Source: Rhodobacteraceae bacterium QY30
GTDB lineage: Bacteria > Pseudomonadota > Alphaproteobacteria > Rhodobacterales > Rhodobacteraceae
Direction of reading: 5' to 3'
NCBI GenBank assembly: GCA_002356635.1
Contig: CP023454.1
Location: forward strand, 3,146,501-3,210,500
DNA length: 64,000 bases
Below the pieces are notes generated by a model. That model saw only the letters and a list, made by a program, of their open reading frames with translations, was not told the DNA's origin and did not search any database. Both the position numbers and the translations under genes were made by a program. This document shows, piece after piece, positions 35,760 to 43,973 of the stretch; positions within the stretch are counted from its first letter, which is position 1; each line of letters starts with the position of its first letter.

Positions 35760-37443
35760 TGGCCGGCGCGGCGCCTTCGTCCTTCAGCACCGCATCCAGG
35801 CCAACCTCCAGCTTGCGGCGAATGCGGGCCGCCTCTTCCTCGGAATCCGGCTTAAAGGAAAGGGCGCGTTTCCACTGGTATTCGGCTTCGCGCTTGCGGC
35901 CCACCGACCAGTAGACGTCGCCCAGATGGTCATTGATGACCGGGTCGACCGGCATCAACTCCACCGCGCGCTCCATGTGCGAGACCGCCTCGGCATGGTG
36001 GCCCATGCGGTAAAGTCCCCAGCCCAGACTGTCGGTGATGGCGCCACTATCCGGTTCCGCCTTAGCGGCCCGCTCGATCATGGACAGCGCCTCGTCCAGC
36101 CGCTCCCTCCGCTCCAGCAGGGAGTACCCCATGTAGTTCAGCACATCTGGCTGGTCGGGGTTCAGCTTCAGGGCCTGGGTAAAGTCGGCCTCGGCCCGGG
36201 GCCAGTTCCGGGCGCGTTCGTTGCAGATCCCGCGCGCGTAATAGACGCCCCATTGTTCGGGGCGCACGTCGCCCAGCGCGGCAATCCCCTTGTCATAGGC
36301 GGCGATCGCATCGGGATAGCGTTCCGCGCGGCGCAACATGTCGCCCAGGCGGACCCAGGCATCGGGCGTGTCCGGCGCGGTCTTGGCCAGCGCATCCAGT
36401 ATCTCGATCGCGGCATCGGTGCGGCCCGCGGCCGCAACGGCATCCGCCCGGCCCAGTTCGGCCGGATACCAGGCCGGATCGGTGCGCGAAATGGTCTTGT
36501 AGGCGTCGGCGGCCAGGTCATTCTGCCCGGTCTTTTCCAGGATCGTTGCCACCAGCAGCGTCACATCGACATTGGCGGGGCGCAGGAACGACGCCAGCCG
36601 CGCATAGCTGAGCGTTTCGGGATCGCTGGTCTGGTTTATGCTGACCAGCGCGGTGGAATAGAAAGCCTCGGCGATGCCGTCGCGGGGCGTTTCGACCACG
36701 TCGAAGGGCAAGGGCTCACCCGCCTCCAGACGCTTGCGCAGTTCCAGGAAACCGGGGGCGGGATAGGCGCCAAAGCTTTTCTCGAACAGGGCGATGGCCT
36801 CGGGATTGCGCTCCAGCTGGCTCAGGATCTGCGCCTTGGCCAGCCAGTAGCGGCGGGTCGATTGCAGCGGTTCGGTCGACTTGTCGTCCAGTGCCTTCAG
36901 CGCGCCTTCGAAGTCTCCGACCAGCGCCAGCGCCAGTCCCTTGTGATACATGGCGAAGGGGCGCAGCCCCGCTTCCTTTGCCAGCGTGTCGAAGGCGGCG
37001 GTCGCCTCGTTCACCTGGCCAATTCCGAACAGCGCCCAGGCTTTGCTCAGCCCGTCGATCAGGGGGCCCGAGCGGCGTCCGGCGGCCAGTTCGTCGAGGA
37101 TGCGCTGGTAATCATCCTTCCGCGCGGCGTCGGCGATCACGAGGATGGTTGCCACGGCATCCTTCCGGCTCAGCTTGTCGGCCTGGCCCACCGCATCTTC
37201 GACCTGGCCGGCGAGAATCCGCGAAAAGACCGCCTGTTGAAGAAGTTGCTCGTTCTTCGGATCGGCGGCTGACGCGCGCTGATACCATTCGGCCGCGGCC
37301 ATATAATCCAGCGAGGCCCCGGCCAGTTGTGCGGCCAGATAGGGGCCCGCCTGCCCGTCCTCGGCGCGTGCGGTGGCTGGCGCGCCAAGACCCAGCGACA
37401 GGGCAAGGACGGCACCGGCTGCGGCGCGGAAAATGCAGGACAC
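35749..37443 (-). CDS. Exported tetratricopeptide repeat protein
   Basis: A 564-residue TPR protein. The GTG at 37443, preceded by GGAGG, starts a signal peptide ([20 protein letters not shown]...), cut near ATARA. The rest is a chain of about a dozen helix-turn-helix repeats; the C-terminal ones are best formed, for example [20 protein letters not shown] and [20 protein letters not shown]. Such proteins act as periplasmic or outer-membrane assembly scaffolds, but no partner is evident. A longer frame to 37716 crosses the etfQO terminator and is rejected. It is coupled to ispE by an 11-base overlap. Confidence 0.85.
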   Translation of the reverse strand: MSCIFRAAAGAVLALSLGLGAPATARAEDGQAGPYLAAQLAGASLDYMAAAEWYQRASAADPKNEQLLQQAVFSRILAGQVEDAVGQADKLSRKDAVATILVIADAARKDDYQRILDELAAGRRSGPLIDGLSKAWALFGIGQVNEATAAFDTLAKEAGLRPFAMYHKGLALALVGDFEGALKALDDKSTEPLQSTRRYWLAKAQILSQLERNPEAIALFEKSFGAYPAPGFLELRKRLEAGEPLPFDVVETPRDGIAEAFYSTALVSINQTSDPETLSYARLASFLRPANVDVTLLVATILEKTGQNDLAADAYKTISRTDPAWYPAELGRADAVAAAGRTDAAIEILDALAKTAPDTPDAWVRLGDMLRRAERYPDAIAAYDKGIAALGDVRPEQWGVYYARGICNERARNWPRAEADFTQALKLNPDQPDVLNYMGYSLLERRERLDEALSMIERAAKAEPDSGAITDSLGWGLYRMGHHAEAVSHMERAVELMPVDPVINDHLGDVYWSVGRKREAEYQWKRALSFKPDSEEEAARIRRKLEVGLDAVLKDEGAAPANGN

Positions 37444-37482
37444 GATGGCAAACCTCCGACGTTGGGCAGTGGCGCCGAACCT

Positions 37483-37523
37483 AAAGACAAGCCGCGCCCG
37501 GTGCAATCGGCACCGGGCGCGGC
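37483..37523 (-). terminator. Intrinsic terminator after ETF-QO gene
   Basis: A perfect 14-bp GC stem (37491-37504 with 37510-37523), loop of five bases, is followed on the minus strand by TTGTCTTT. It lies 32 bases after the ETF-QO stop. The downstream TPR gene therefore probably has its own promoter. Confidence 0.85.
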
Positions 37524-37555
37524 AAGGTCGGTCAGTGTCCGCAATCGCCGGAATG

Positions 37556-39208
37556 TTACATGTTGGGATAGTTCGGTCCGTCACCGCCCTGCGGCGTGGT
37601 CCAGACGATGTTCTGGCTGGGATCCTTGATGTCGCAGGTCTTGCAGTGGACGCAGTTCTGGAAGTTGATGACAAAGCGCGGGTCCTTGCCTTCTTCGGCC
37701 ACCACCTCATAGACACCCGCCGGGCAGTAGCGCTGCGCCGGTTCGTCGTATTTCGGCAGGTTGACCGCGATCGGGATCGCCGGATCCTTCAGCTTGAGGT
37801 GCGCGGGCTGGCTTTCCTCGTGGTTGGTGAAGCTGAAGGCAACGTTGGTCAGCCGGTCGAAGCTGATCTTGCCGTCGGGCCGCGGGTAATCGATCTTGGC
37901 AAAGTCCTTGGCCAGGCCAGTCGATTCCGCATCGGTCTTCTTGTGCTTGACGGTGCCGAACAGCGACAGCCCGAACAGGTTGTTCGTCCACATGTCGAAA
38001 CCGCCCAGCGTCAGGGATGCGAAAAGCCCGTAATGCGACCAGAGCGGCTTGACGTTGCGGACCTTCTTCAGATCCTTGCCCACCGGGCCGCTGCGCAGGT
38101 CGGTTTCATAGGCCGATAGCTCATCGCCCTTACGGCCAGCCTTGATCGCCTCATAAGCCGCTTCCGCAGCCGCCTTGCCCGAAAGCATCGCGTTGTGGTT
38201 GCCCTTGATCCGCGGCACGTTGACCAGACCGGCCGAACAGCCCAGAAGCGCGCCGCCCGGGAAAACCACCTTCGGGATCGACTGCCAGCCGCCTTCGGAA
38301 ATCGCGCGGGCGCCGTAGGCCACGCGCTTGCCGCCTTTCAGCAGTTCCTCGACCATCGGGTGATGCTTGAACCGCTGGAATTCCATGTAGGGATACAGGT
38401 GCGGGTTCTTGTAGTTCAGGTGCACCACGAAGCCCACGTAGACCTGGTTGTTTTCCAGATGATAGATGAAGGATCCGCCGCCCGCGTTCTTGCCAAGGGG
38501 CCAACCCATCGTGTGGGTCACAGTGCCTTCCTTGTGCTTGGCCGGATCGATTTCCCAGATTTCCTTCATGCCGATGCCGAACTTCTGCGGGCAATGGCCT
38601 TTCGAGAGGTCGTATTTGGCGATGACTTCCTTGGCCAGAGATCCGCGCACGCCTTCCGACAGGAAGACATACTTGCCCAGAAGTTCCATCCCCGGCTCGT
38701 AGCCGTCACCGATGCTGCCGTCGGGGTTCTTGCCGAATTCGCCGGCGACAACGCCTTTGACTTCGCCGTTCTCGCCCCAGACCAGCTGGCTGGCGGCCAT
38801 GCCCGGGAAAATCTCGACGCCCAGGCCTTCGGCCACGGTCGCCATCCAGCGGCAGACGTTCGCCATCGAGACGATGTAATTGCCGTGGTTGTTCATCAGG
38901 GGCGGCATCGGCCAGTTCGGAATGCGGACCTGGCCCGCGGGACCAAGCAGATAGAAGTTGTCCTCCTTGACCTCGGTCTTGATCGGCGCGCCCATGTTCC
39001 GCCAGTCCGGCAGCAGCGCATCAAGGCCTGACGGATCAAGCACCGCCCCCGACAGGATATGCGCTCCCACTTCCGAGCCCTTCTCCAGCACGACAACCGA
39101 AAGATCGGCATCAAGCTGTTTCAGGCGGATCGCGGCCGACAGACCTGCGGGGCCCGCTCCGACGATCACAACGTCATATTCCATCTGTTCGCGGACGATT
39201 TCGGACAT
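37556..39208 (-). CDS. etfQO: Electron transfer flavoprotein-ubiquinone oxidoreductase
   Basis: ETF-QO takes electrons from acyl-CoA and related dehydrogenases through electron transfer flavoprotein and passes them to ubiquinone at the membrane. The 550-residue protein begins MSEIVREQMEYDVVIVGAGP with the FAD motif GAGPAGLSAAIRL. The C-terminal 4Fe-4S cluster is bound by CPAGVYEV and NCVHCKTCDIKDPSQN. The start at 39208 follows AGGGGTAAGAAA. Known substrates include the acyl-CoA dehydrogenase encoded at 43970-45655 in this window (inference). A strong terminator follows. Confidence 0.96.
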   Translation of the reverse strand: MSEIVREQMEYDVVIVGAGPAGLSAAIRLKQLDADLSVVVLEKGSEVGAHILSGAVLDPSGLDALLPDWRNMGAPIKTEVKEDNFYLLGPAGQVRIPNWPMPPLMNNHGNYIVSMANVCRWMATVAEGLGVEIFPGMAASQLVWGENGEVKGVVAGEFGKNPDGSIGDGYEPGMELLGKYVFLSEGVRGSLAKEVIAKYDLSKGHCPQKFGIGMKEIWEIDPAKHKEGTVTHTMGWPLGKNAGGGSFIYHLENNQVYVGFVVHLNYKNPHLYPYMEFQRFKHHPMVEELLKGGKRVAYGARAISEGGWQSIPKVVFPGGALLGCSAGLVNVPRIKGNHNAMLSGKAAAEAAYEAIKAGRKGDELSAYETDLRSGPVGKDLKKVRNVKPLWSHYGLFASLTLGGFDMWTNNLFGLSLFGTVKHKKTDAESTGLAKDFAKIDYPRPDGKISFDRLTNVAFSFTNHEESQPAHLKLKDPAIPIAVNLPKYDEPAQRYCPAGVYEVVAEEGKDPRFVINFQNCVHCKTCDIKDPSQNIVWTTPQGGDGPNYPNM

Positions 39209-39438
39209 TTTCTTACCCCTGCGCCTGGATTCGACCCCAACTAGCCCACCTCGGACATGAGAGCAATATTTTAAGCCGCGGCGCAGAACCGCAGCCGCAG
39301 GCGTCAACGCGCCGCCGTCCCAGGGGCGGATGCCCGGCAGCGTTGTTACCGGGCCGGTCTTGACTTTCGCCGCCCATCCCTTGTTTACAAAACTCTGTAG
39401 CCCGCGAATTGCGATCACCCGATTACACGATGAGTGCC

Positions 39439-39909
39439 ATGGAAAAGATACCGATGACGCGCGCCGGCCATACCGCGCTGGACAATGAACTCAAGGCTCT
39501 CAAGACCATCGAGCGCCCCGCGGTCATCCGTGCGATCGCCGAGGCGCGTGAACACGGCGACCTGTCCGAGAACGCCGAATACCACGCCGCGCGGGAACGC
39601 CAGAGCTTTGTCGAAGGCCGCATCAAGGAGCTGGAAGCGATCCTGTCGCGGGCCGACGTGATCGACACATCGAAGCTGTCCGGCGCGATCAAGTTCGGCG
39701 CGACGGTGACGCTGGTCGACGAGGACACCGACGAGGAGCGCATCTATCAGATCGTGGGCGAATCCGAAGCCGACATCGAGAAAGGTCTTCTGAACATCAA
39801 GTCGCCGCTGGCACGCGCCCTGATCGGCAAGGACGAAGGCGACAGCGTCGAAGTGCGCACCCCCGGCGGCGAGAAAAGCTACGAAGTCCTTGCCATCCGC
39901 TATCTCTGA
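39439..39909 (+). CDS. greA: Transcription elongation factor GreA
   Basis: GreA rescues backtracked RNA polymerase by stimulating transcript cleavage through the secondary channel. The 156-residue protein has the N-terminal coiled-coil with [18 protein letters not shown] and the tip segment [20 protein letters not shown], whose acidic D and E residues are catalytic. The C-terminal FKBP-like domain includes [21 protein letters not shown] 39439 is chosen by comparison with E. coli GreA (158 residues); ATG 39430 would add three. The 230-base region upstream, shared with etfQO, carries TTGACT at 39360-39365 but no good -10. Confidence 0.95.
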   Translation: MEKIPMTRAGHTALDNELKALKTIERPAVIRAIAEAREHGDLSENAEYHAARERQSFVEGRIKELEAILSRADVIDTSKLSGAIKFGATVTLVDEDTDEERIYQIVGESEADIEKGLLNIKSPLARALIGKDEGDSVEVRTPGGEKSYEVLAIRYL

Positions 39910-39927
39910 CCCGCTCAGGAGGCGCCG

Positions 39928-40881
39928 ATGACCGACCCTACCCCCGGCTTCCGGGCCGAGCGCCCGACACTCGGGGCCTCCCCCCTGTCGCGGATGGGAC
40001 CGACCGGACGCATCGCCCTGGCCGCAACGCTGGTGTGGGTTCTTGGCGCGGCGCTGCTTCTGGCGTGGTTTTGGGGCGGTGCCGGGTTCGGGCAGCGCCT
40101 GCTTCTTGTCCTGACGGCAACCGTGCCTTGTGCCGCCATCTGGGTTGCGGCGCTGTCATTGCGGCAACTGGTGGACCTGCGCGCCGAGGCGGCGCAGTTG
40201 CGCGCCACGGTCGACGCAATGCGCCATAACTACCTGTCGCAGGTGCAGACCACCGCGCCGCGCCCGGTTCAGGGTGCCGAGGCGTCACCTGCGCCGGCCG
40301 CGGTCCAGGCCAGCTTTTCGTCGCGCCGCGATCCCGGGCAGGCGTCCCGGCAAACCGCCCCGGCCGAGGAACAGACCCTCCTGGCGCTGGAACAGGACTT
40401 TCCACCCGATCCCGTCGCCAATACCGACCTGATCCGGGCGCTGGACTTCCCCGACAGTTCCGAGGACAGGGAAGGTATCCGCGCCCTGCGCCGCGCCTTG
40501 GCCGACCGCGACATCGCCAAGCTGATCCGCGCCTCGCAAGATGTGCTGACGCTTCTGGGGCAGGACGGGATCTTCATGGACGACCTGGTGCCGGACCGGG
40601 CCCACCCTGCCCTGTGGCGGCGGTTTGCGGGGGGTGAACGCGGCCGGACCATCGCGCCCCTGGGCGGGATTCGCGATCGGTCCAGCCTGGCGTTGTCGGC
40701 AGCGCGGATGCGGCAAGACACGATCTTCCGCGATGCCGCACATCATTTCCTGCGCCAGTTCGACCGCAGCTTCCAAAGCTTCGAAAAGACTGCGAGCGAC
40801 GAGGAAATCGCAGCCTTTACCGATACCCGCACGGCCCGCGCCTTCATGCTGCTGGGCCGGGTCAGCGGCACGTTCGACTAG
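39928..40881 (+). CDS. Membrane-anchored protein of unknown function
   Basis: A 317-residue protein. Two membrane segments lie near residues 28-49 and 55-77. A short coiled-coil (LRQLVDLRAEAAQLRATVDAM) follows, then a disordered A/P/Q-rich linker and a helical C-terminal domain (about 145-317) with ALRRALADRDIAKLIRASQDVL and HHFLRQFDRSFQSFEKTASD. I do not recognise the family; it looks like a conserved alphaproteobacterial hypothetical. It starts 18 bases after greA in the same direction and is probably cotranscribed. Its last four bases overlap the convergent mobA gene. Confidence 0.8.
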   Translation: MTDPTPGFRAERPTLGASPLSRMGPTGRIALAATLVWVLGAALLLAWFWGGAGFGQRLLLVLTATVPCAAIWVAALSLRQLVDLRAEAAQLRATVDAMRHNYLSQVQTTAPRPVQGAEASPAPAAVQASFSSRRDPGQASRQTAPAEEQTLLALEQDFPPDPVANTDLIRALDFPDSSEDREGIRALRRALADRDIAKLIRASQDVLTLLGQDGIFMDDLVPDRAHPALWRRFAGGERGRTIAPLGGIRDRSSLALSAARMRQDTIFRDAAHHFLRQFDRSFQSFEKTASDEEIAAFTDTRTARAFMLLGRVSGTFD

Positions 40882-41456
40882 GATTCCGCGGCCAGCATCG
40901 TTTCCGCCCGTGCCAGGTCCGCGGGCGTGTTGATGTTGAAGAAGGCACCTTCGTCGGGAAAGGACGCCCGACCGGCACCATCCAGGGCTACGCGCATCCG
41001 CCGCTCGCCCGCATCCAGAAGGTTCTGGACGAAGGACGACCGATCCACGGGCCAGAGGGCGAAGGTCGGGTGATCGCGTTCCGGTGTTACGGCCAGCGCC
41101 AGGCCGCCGTGATCTTCGGCCGCCATCAGCAGGCGCGGCACCAGGTCACAGGGCAGAAACGGCGTATCGACGGCCGCCGTCACCAGATGATCCGCGCCCA
41201 GCGCGGCCGCCCAGACCAGACCGGCGGCCACCCCGGCCAGCGGACCCAGCCGTTCGGCCTGTGCATCCGGCAGCACCGGCAGTCCGAACCCTGCATGAGA
41301 CGGCTGGCCCGAAATTGCCAGACGCTCCACCTGCGGGGAAAGCCGGTCGATTGCGTGGCGAACCAGCGGGCGGCCCTTCAGCGGCAGAAGGGCCTTGTCC
41401 ACGCCCCCCATGCGGCGGCCCTGTCCCCCGGCAAGGATCAGGCCGGCAACCATCAT
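40878..41456 (-). CDS. mobA: Molybdenum cofactor guanylyltransferase
   Basis: MobA attaches GMP to molybdopterin to give the guanine dinucleotide cofactor used by enzymes such as formate dehydrogenase, whose genes lie at the left edge. The 192-residue protein starts MMVAGLILAGGQGRRMGGVDKALLPL, the nucleotidyltransferase signature with the GGxGxRMGGxDK loop. The metal-binding aspartate region is VTAAVDTPFLP. It is the last gene of a minus-strand run starting at the acyl-CoA dehydrogenase. Its stop overlaps that of the membrane protein gene by four bases. Confidence 0.94.
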   Translation of the reverse strand: MMVAGLILAGGQGRRMGGVDKALLPLKGRPLVRHAIDRLSPQVERLAISGQPSHAGFGLPVLPDAQAERLGPLAGVAAGLVWAAALGADHLVTAAVDTPFLPCDLVPRLLMAAEDHGGLALAVTPERDHPTFALWPVDRSSFVQNLLDAGERRMRVALDGAGRASFPDEGAFFNINTPADLARAETMLAAES

Positions 41457-41463
41457 GAGCCGG

Positions 41464-42069
41464 TCAGCCCTGACTTTTCTGCACCATCAGCACGCCCGAG
41501 TTGTCGGCGGGGTCGCCGTCGACGTGCAGCTTGGTGACAACGCCCGGCAGTTCCCCGAACGCGCGCATCACCTTGCCGGGGAAGAAGGACCGCGGGATCG
41601 ACTGGAAGCCGGGGATGTCGCGCAACACGCCGCTGACGGATTCGCCGCACATCGCCTTCGACACCGAGCCGTTCTGCTGCACCCGGCGGATGGCGAAATC
41701 GGCCACTTCGCGGCTGACGGGAACGGTCTGCTCGATCACGTCATAGGTTTCGCGGGCGTGGTAGTCGACATAGAACCGCTTCATCTGGTCGGTGATGCCG
41801 AAGTGCACGTCATGGCGTTCGGGCACATGGGGGTGATACCAGGTGCCCGCCGGATCGAACAGCACCCGCTGGTTGCCGTTGATCATGATCCCGGAATGCG
41901 CGCCTTCGCCCGTCTTGCGGACCACCGTGTAAAGCGTGATCGAGGGCGGTTCGGACGACACATATGTTGCCCGCGCCACCTCGGCGTCAGAGGCCCATTT
42001 GTTGTCGGCACCGCAGGCGGCAAGCGTCAGCGGCAGGACAAGGCAGAGCAGGAAACGGCGCAGCATCAA
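41464..42069 (-). CDS. Lipoprotein, possible permuted NlpC/P60-type hydrolase
   Basis: A 201-residue lipoprotein with a signal ending LAAC (C19). H58 in GEGAHSGIMING and C141 in SKAMCGESVSGVL are placed as in circularly permuted papain-like proteins (YiiX/YebB group). There a histidine in an HxGI segment comes first and the nucleophilic cysteine, followed by a helix, comes later. HFGI at 89-92 and the C-terminal SIPRSFFPGKVMRAF segment also recall that group. Peptidase, amidase or acyltransferase activity is inference. It lies eight bases upstream of mobA and 26 downstream of the oxidase subunit gene. Confidence 0.7.
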   Translation of the reverse strand: MMLRRFLLCLVLPLTLAACGADNKWASDAEVARATYVSSEPPSITLYTVVRKTGEGAHSGIMINGNQRVLFDPAGTWYHPHVPERHDVHFGITDQMKRFYVDYHARETYDVIEQTVPVSREVADFAIRRVQQNGSVSKAMCGESVSGVLRDIPGFQSIPRSFFPGKVMRAFGELPGVVTKLHVDGDPADNSGVLMVQKSQG

Positions 42070-42095
42070 ATGCCCCCGGATGTTGTAAACGAGTT

Positions 42096-42230
42096 TCAGG
42101 CGCCAGCCAGCGCCAGGAAGACCAGGAACACCAGCGCCACGATCACGGCCCAGGTCATGAAGCGGACAAAGCCCGCAAAGGTGCGTTCCTGGGTGGTGAT
42201 GTTCATCGTTCCGGGCTCATGCTCAGCCAT
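42096..42230 (-). CDS. aa3-type cytochrome c oxidase subunit IV
   Basis: A 44-residue single-span protein, MAEHEPGTMNITTQERTF followed by a hydrophobic helix (residues 22-42). This is the small subunit IV first seen in the Paracoccus aa3 oxidase. It wraps the main subunits but is not essential for activity. The start at 42230 has GGGAG upstream; longer frames are spurious. The other oxidase subunits are not in the window. The 91 bases upstream, to the next gene, hold no recognisable element. Confidence 0.85.
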   Translation of the reverse strand: MAEHEPGTMNITTQERTFAGFVRFMTWAVIVALVFLVFLALAGA

Positions 42231-42321
42231 GTTTCGCGCTCCCATCGCAGAAATGTCATGCCCCGAATACCGGATTCGACGCGCCCCGTCACGACCCTTT
42301 CTTGCCCGCTCCGCCGATGAA

Positions 42322-42936
42322 TTATTTCGGCTTTTTGGCGGGTTTGCGCGGGGTCTGGCCCGGTTTCCGTGTGGTCTTCGCAGGCTTCGCGGCGGGGACG
42401 GCGGTTGTCTTGCCGGCCCGCTTCCGCGGCGCTTCGACCGGGACGGGCTCGTCAATCGTCAGCCCCAGCCCTTCGGCCAGACGAAAGCCGATGCGGCGCG
42501 CGGTTTCCTCCTCGGGCGCCTTCGGCAAGGCCCGAAGCATCACGCTCAGCTGGCTGACATGCTGGATCAGCTGGGTGCGGCTGCCTTCGTCGTCCTCGCC
42601 GTAGAAGGTCAGAATATCGGGTGCGAACCAGCCGATCCCCTCGATCTTCAGCACCCCGACATCGCCGCCGGTGAAGCCCATGGCAACCTCGTGCTGGGGG
42701 TCGAGCTGTTCTTCGAATTTCTTGATGTAGAGGATGATCCGCTCATAGGCCCATTGCGCGGCACTCTTTTCATCCACCTTGTCGGTCACGGTCTTGGGCA
42801 AGGGCGTGGTTTCCACCGACGGCGCCGGATGCTTGCGCGTCGTCGCCAGGCCGCGGCGACATTCCAGTTCCGCCTGCTCGGCCACCTCGACCGAAGTGTG
42901 GATCACGTCTCTCATTCCGGTGTCCGCCATAGCCAT
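42322..42936 (-). CDS. Conserved hypothetical protein with lysine/proline-rich tail (perhaps DUF6173)
   Basis: A 204-residue protein of no known function; it resembles rhodobacterial proteins I recall as DUF6173, which I cannot verify here. A central globular part includes SAAQWAYERIILYIKKFEEQL and GGDVGVLKIEGIGWFAPDILTF. The last 40 residues are almost only K, R, P, A and T, ending PRKPAKKPK, like histone H1-type tails. The start is uncertain: ATG 42936 has a fair ribosome site, while ATG 42915 would overlap the metallo-hydrolase stop by the usual four bases and shorten it by seven residues. Confidence 0.75.
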   Translation of the reverse strand: MAMADTGMRDVIHTSVEVAEQAELECRRGLATTRKHPAPSVETTPLPKTVTDKVDEKSAAQWAYERIILYIKKFEEQLDPQHEVAMGFTGGDVGVLKIEGIGWFAPDILTFYGEDDEGSRTQLIQHVSQLSVMLRALPKAPEEETARRIGFRLAEGLGLTIDEPVPVEAPRKRAGKTTAVPAAKPAKTTRKPGQTPRKPAKKPK

Positions 42937-43973
42937 GCCCCATCCTCACGCCGTTCCCGCACGGCCTGCCCAGCGTGAAGCAGGTAGTTCAGGTGTGCAA
43001 CCGCCTCGATCAGCGCCAGCCCGTATTCGGCCGGTCCGATCGACCGCCTGAACAAGAGCGGGAAGCAGTCGACCGCCGTTCGCGGCGTGGCCAGATACCC
43101 GCGCAGCCGCTCCAGCGCGCTTTCGTGGTTGTCGATCATCTGCAAAAGCCGCGTCGGCAGTCCGGTGAAGGGCAGCTTGTGGCCCGGCAGGACCAACTGG
43201 GAATTGCGGGCATGGGGCAGGAAGGCCGCGCAGGAGGCCACCCATTCCCCCAGCGGATTGGCCTCGGGCTCGGTCGAATAGACGCCGATGTTGGCCGAGA
43301 TCCCGGGCAGAAGCTGATCGCCGCCGATCACCAGGCTGTCATCCTCGGCCCAGAAGGTCGCGTGTTCGGGGGCGTGGCCGTCGCCGCAGCGCACCGTCCA
43401 GTCGCGCCCGCCGATACGAAGACGCTGCCCGTGGATCAGCCGCTCGAACCCGAGCGGCAGGGGGTGGACGCAGTCGCTGAAATTGAAGGGCTTCTCGGCT
43501 GCCCGCTGGGCCAGGATCCGGGGATCCATCCCCGCCGACCGCCAGAAGGCCAGCGTTTCAGGCTTGGGCCGGTCATGCACGTCCAGAACCAGCATCCGGG
43601 CGAAAAGCCAGGCGGTGCGGGTGGTCAGCAGTCGCGCGCCCCGGTCGATGAACCAGCCCGCCAGACCGATGTGGTCGGGGTGGTGGTGGGTGACGATCAC
43701 CCGCGACACGGGCCGCCCGCCAAGGGGCCCGGACAGCAGCGCCTCCCAGGCGGCGCGGCCCTTGCGGCTGTCAAAGCCGGTGTCGATCACCGTCCAGCCA
43801 TCGGCGCCTTCGTCCAGCGCGTAGACGTTGACGTGATCCAGCGCCAGCGGCAACGGCAGGCGCATCCACAGGATACCCTCGGCCACCTCAATCGCCGCTC
43901 CGGGCGCGGGCGGTTCGGCATGGGGGATGCGGATCTGCCCGTCGCCCCGATTGCGTTCCGCAGGGACGGTCAT
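42912..43973 (-). CDS. Metallo-beta-lactamase fold hydrolase with winged-helix C-terminus
   Basis: A 353-residue MBL-fold hydrolase. The zinc motif HxHxDH is at H96, H98, D100 and H101 (in VTHHHPDHIGLAG), and further ligands are in CGDGHAPEHATFW and GGDQLLPGIS. The last 80 residues look like the winged-helix domain found in LACTB2-like members. The substrate is unknown; relatives act on thioesters, nucleic acids or glutathione adducts. It overlaps the acyl-CoA dehydrogenase stop by four bases (ATGA), so a role in acyl-CoA or acyl-thioester metabolism is plausible (inference). Confidence 0.85.
   Translation of the reverse strand: MTVPAERNRGDGQIRIPHAEPPAPGAAIEVAEGILWMRLPLPLALDHVNVYALDEGADGWTVIDTGFDSRKGRAAWEALLSGPLGGRPVSRVIVTHHHPDHIGLAGWFIDRGARLLTTRTAWLFARMLVLDVHDRPKPETLAFWRSAGMDPRILAQRAAEKPFNFSDCVHPLPLGFERLIHGQRLRIGGRDWTVRCGDGHAPEHATFWAEDDSLVIGGDQLLPGISANIGVYSTEPEANPLGEWVASCAAFLPHARNSQLVLPGHKLPFTGLPTRLLQMIDNHESALERLRGYLATPRTAVDCFPLLFRRSIGPAEYGLALIEAVAHLNYLLHAGQAVRERREDGAWLWRTPE

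Noticed and set aside
37444-37716. N-terminal extension of the TPR protein to 37716
   Set aside because: It would run through the strong ETF-QO terminator and into that gene; the GTG at 37443 begins a proper signal peptide.
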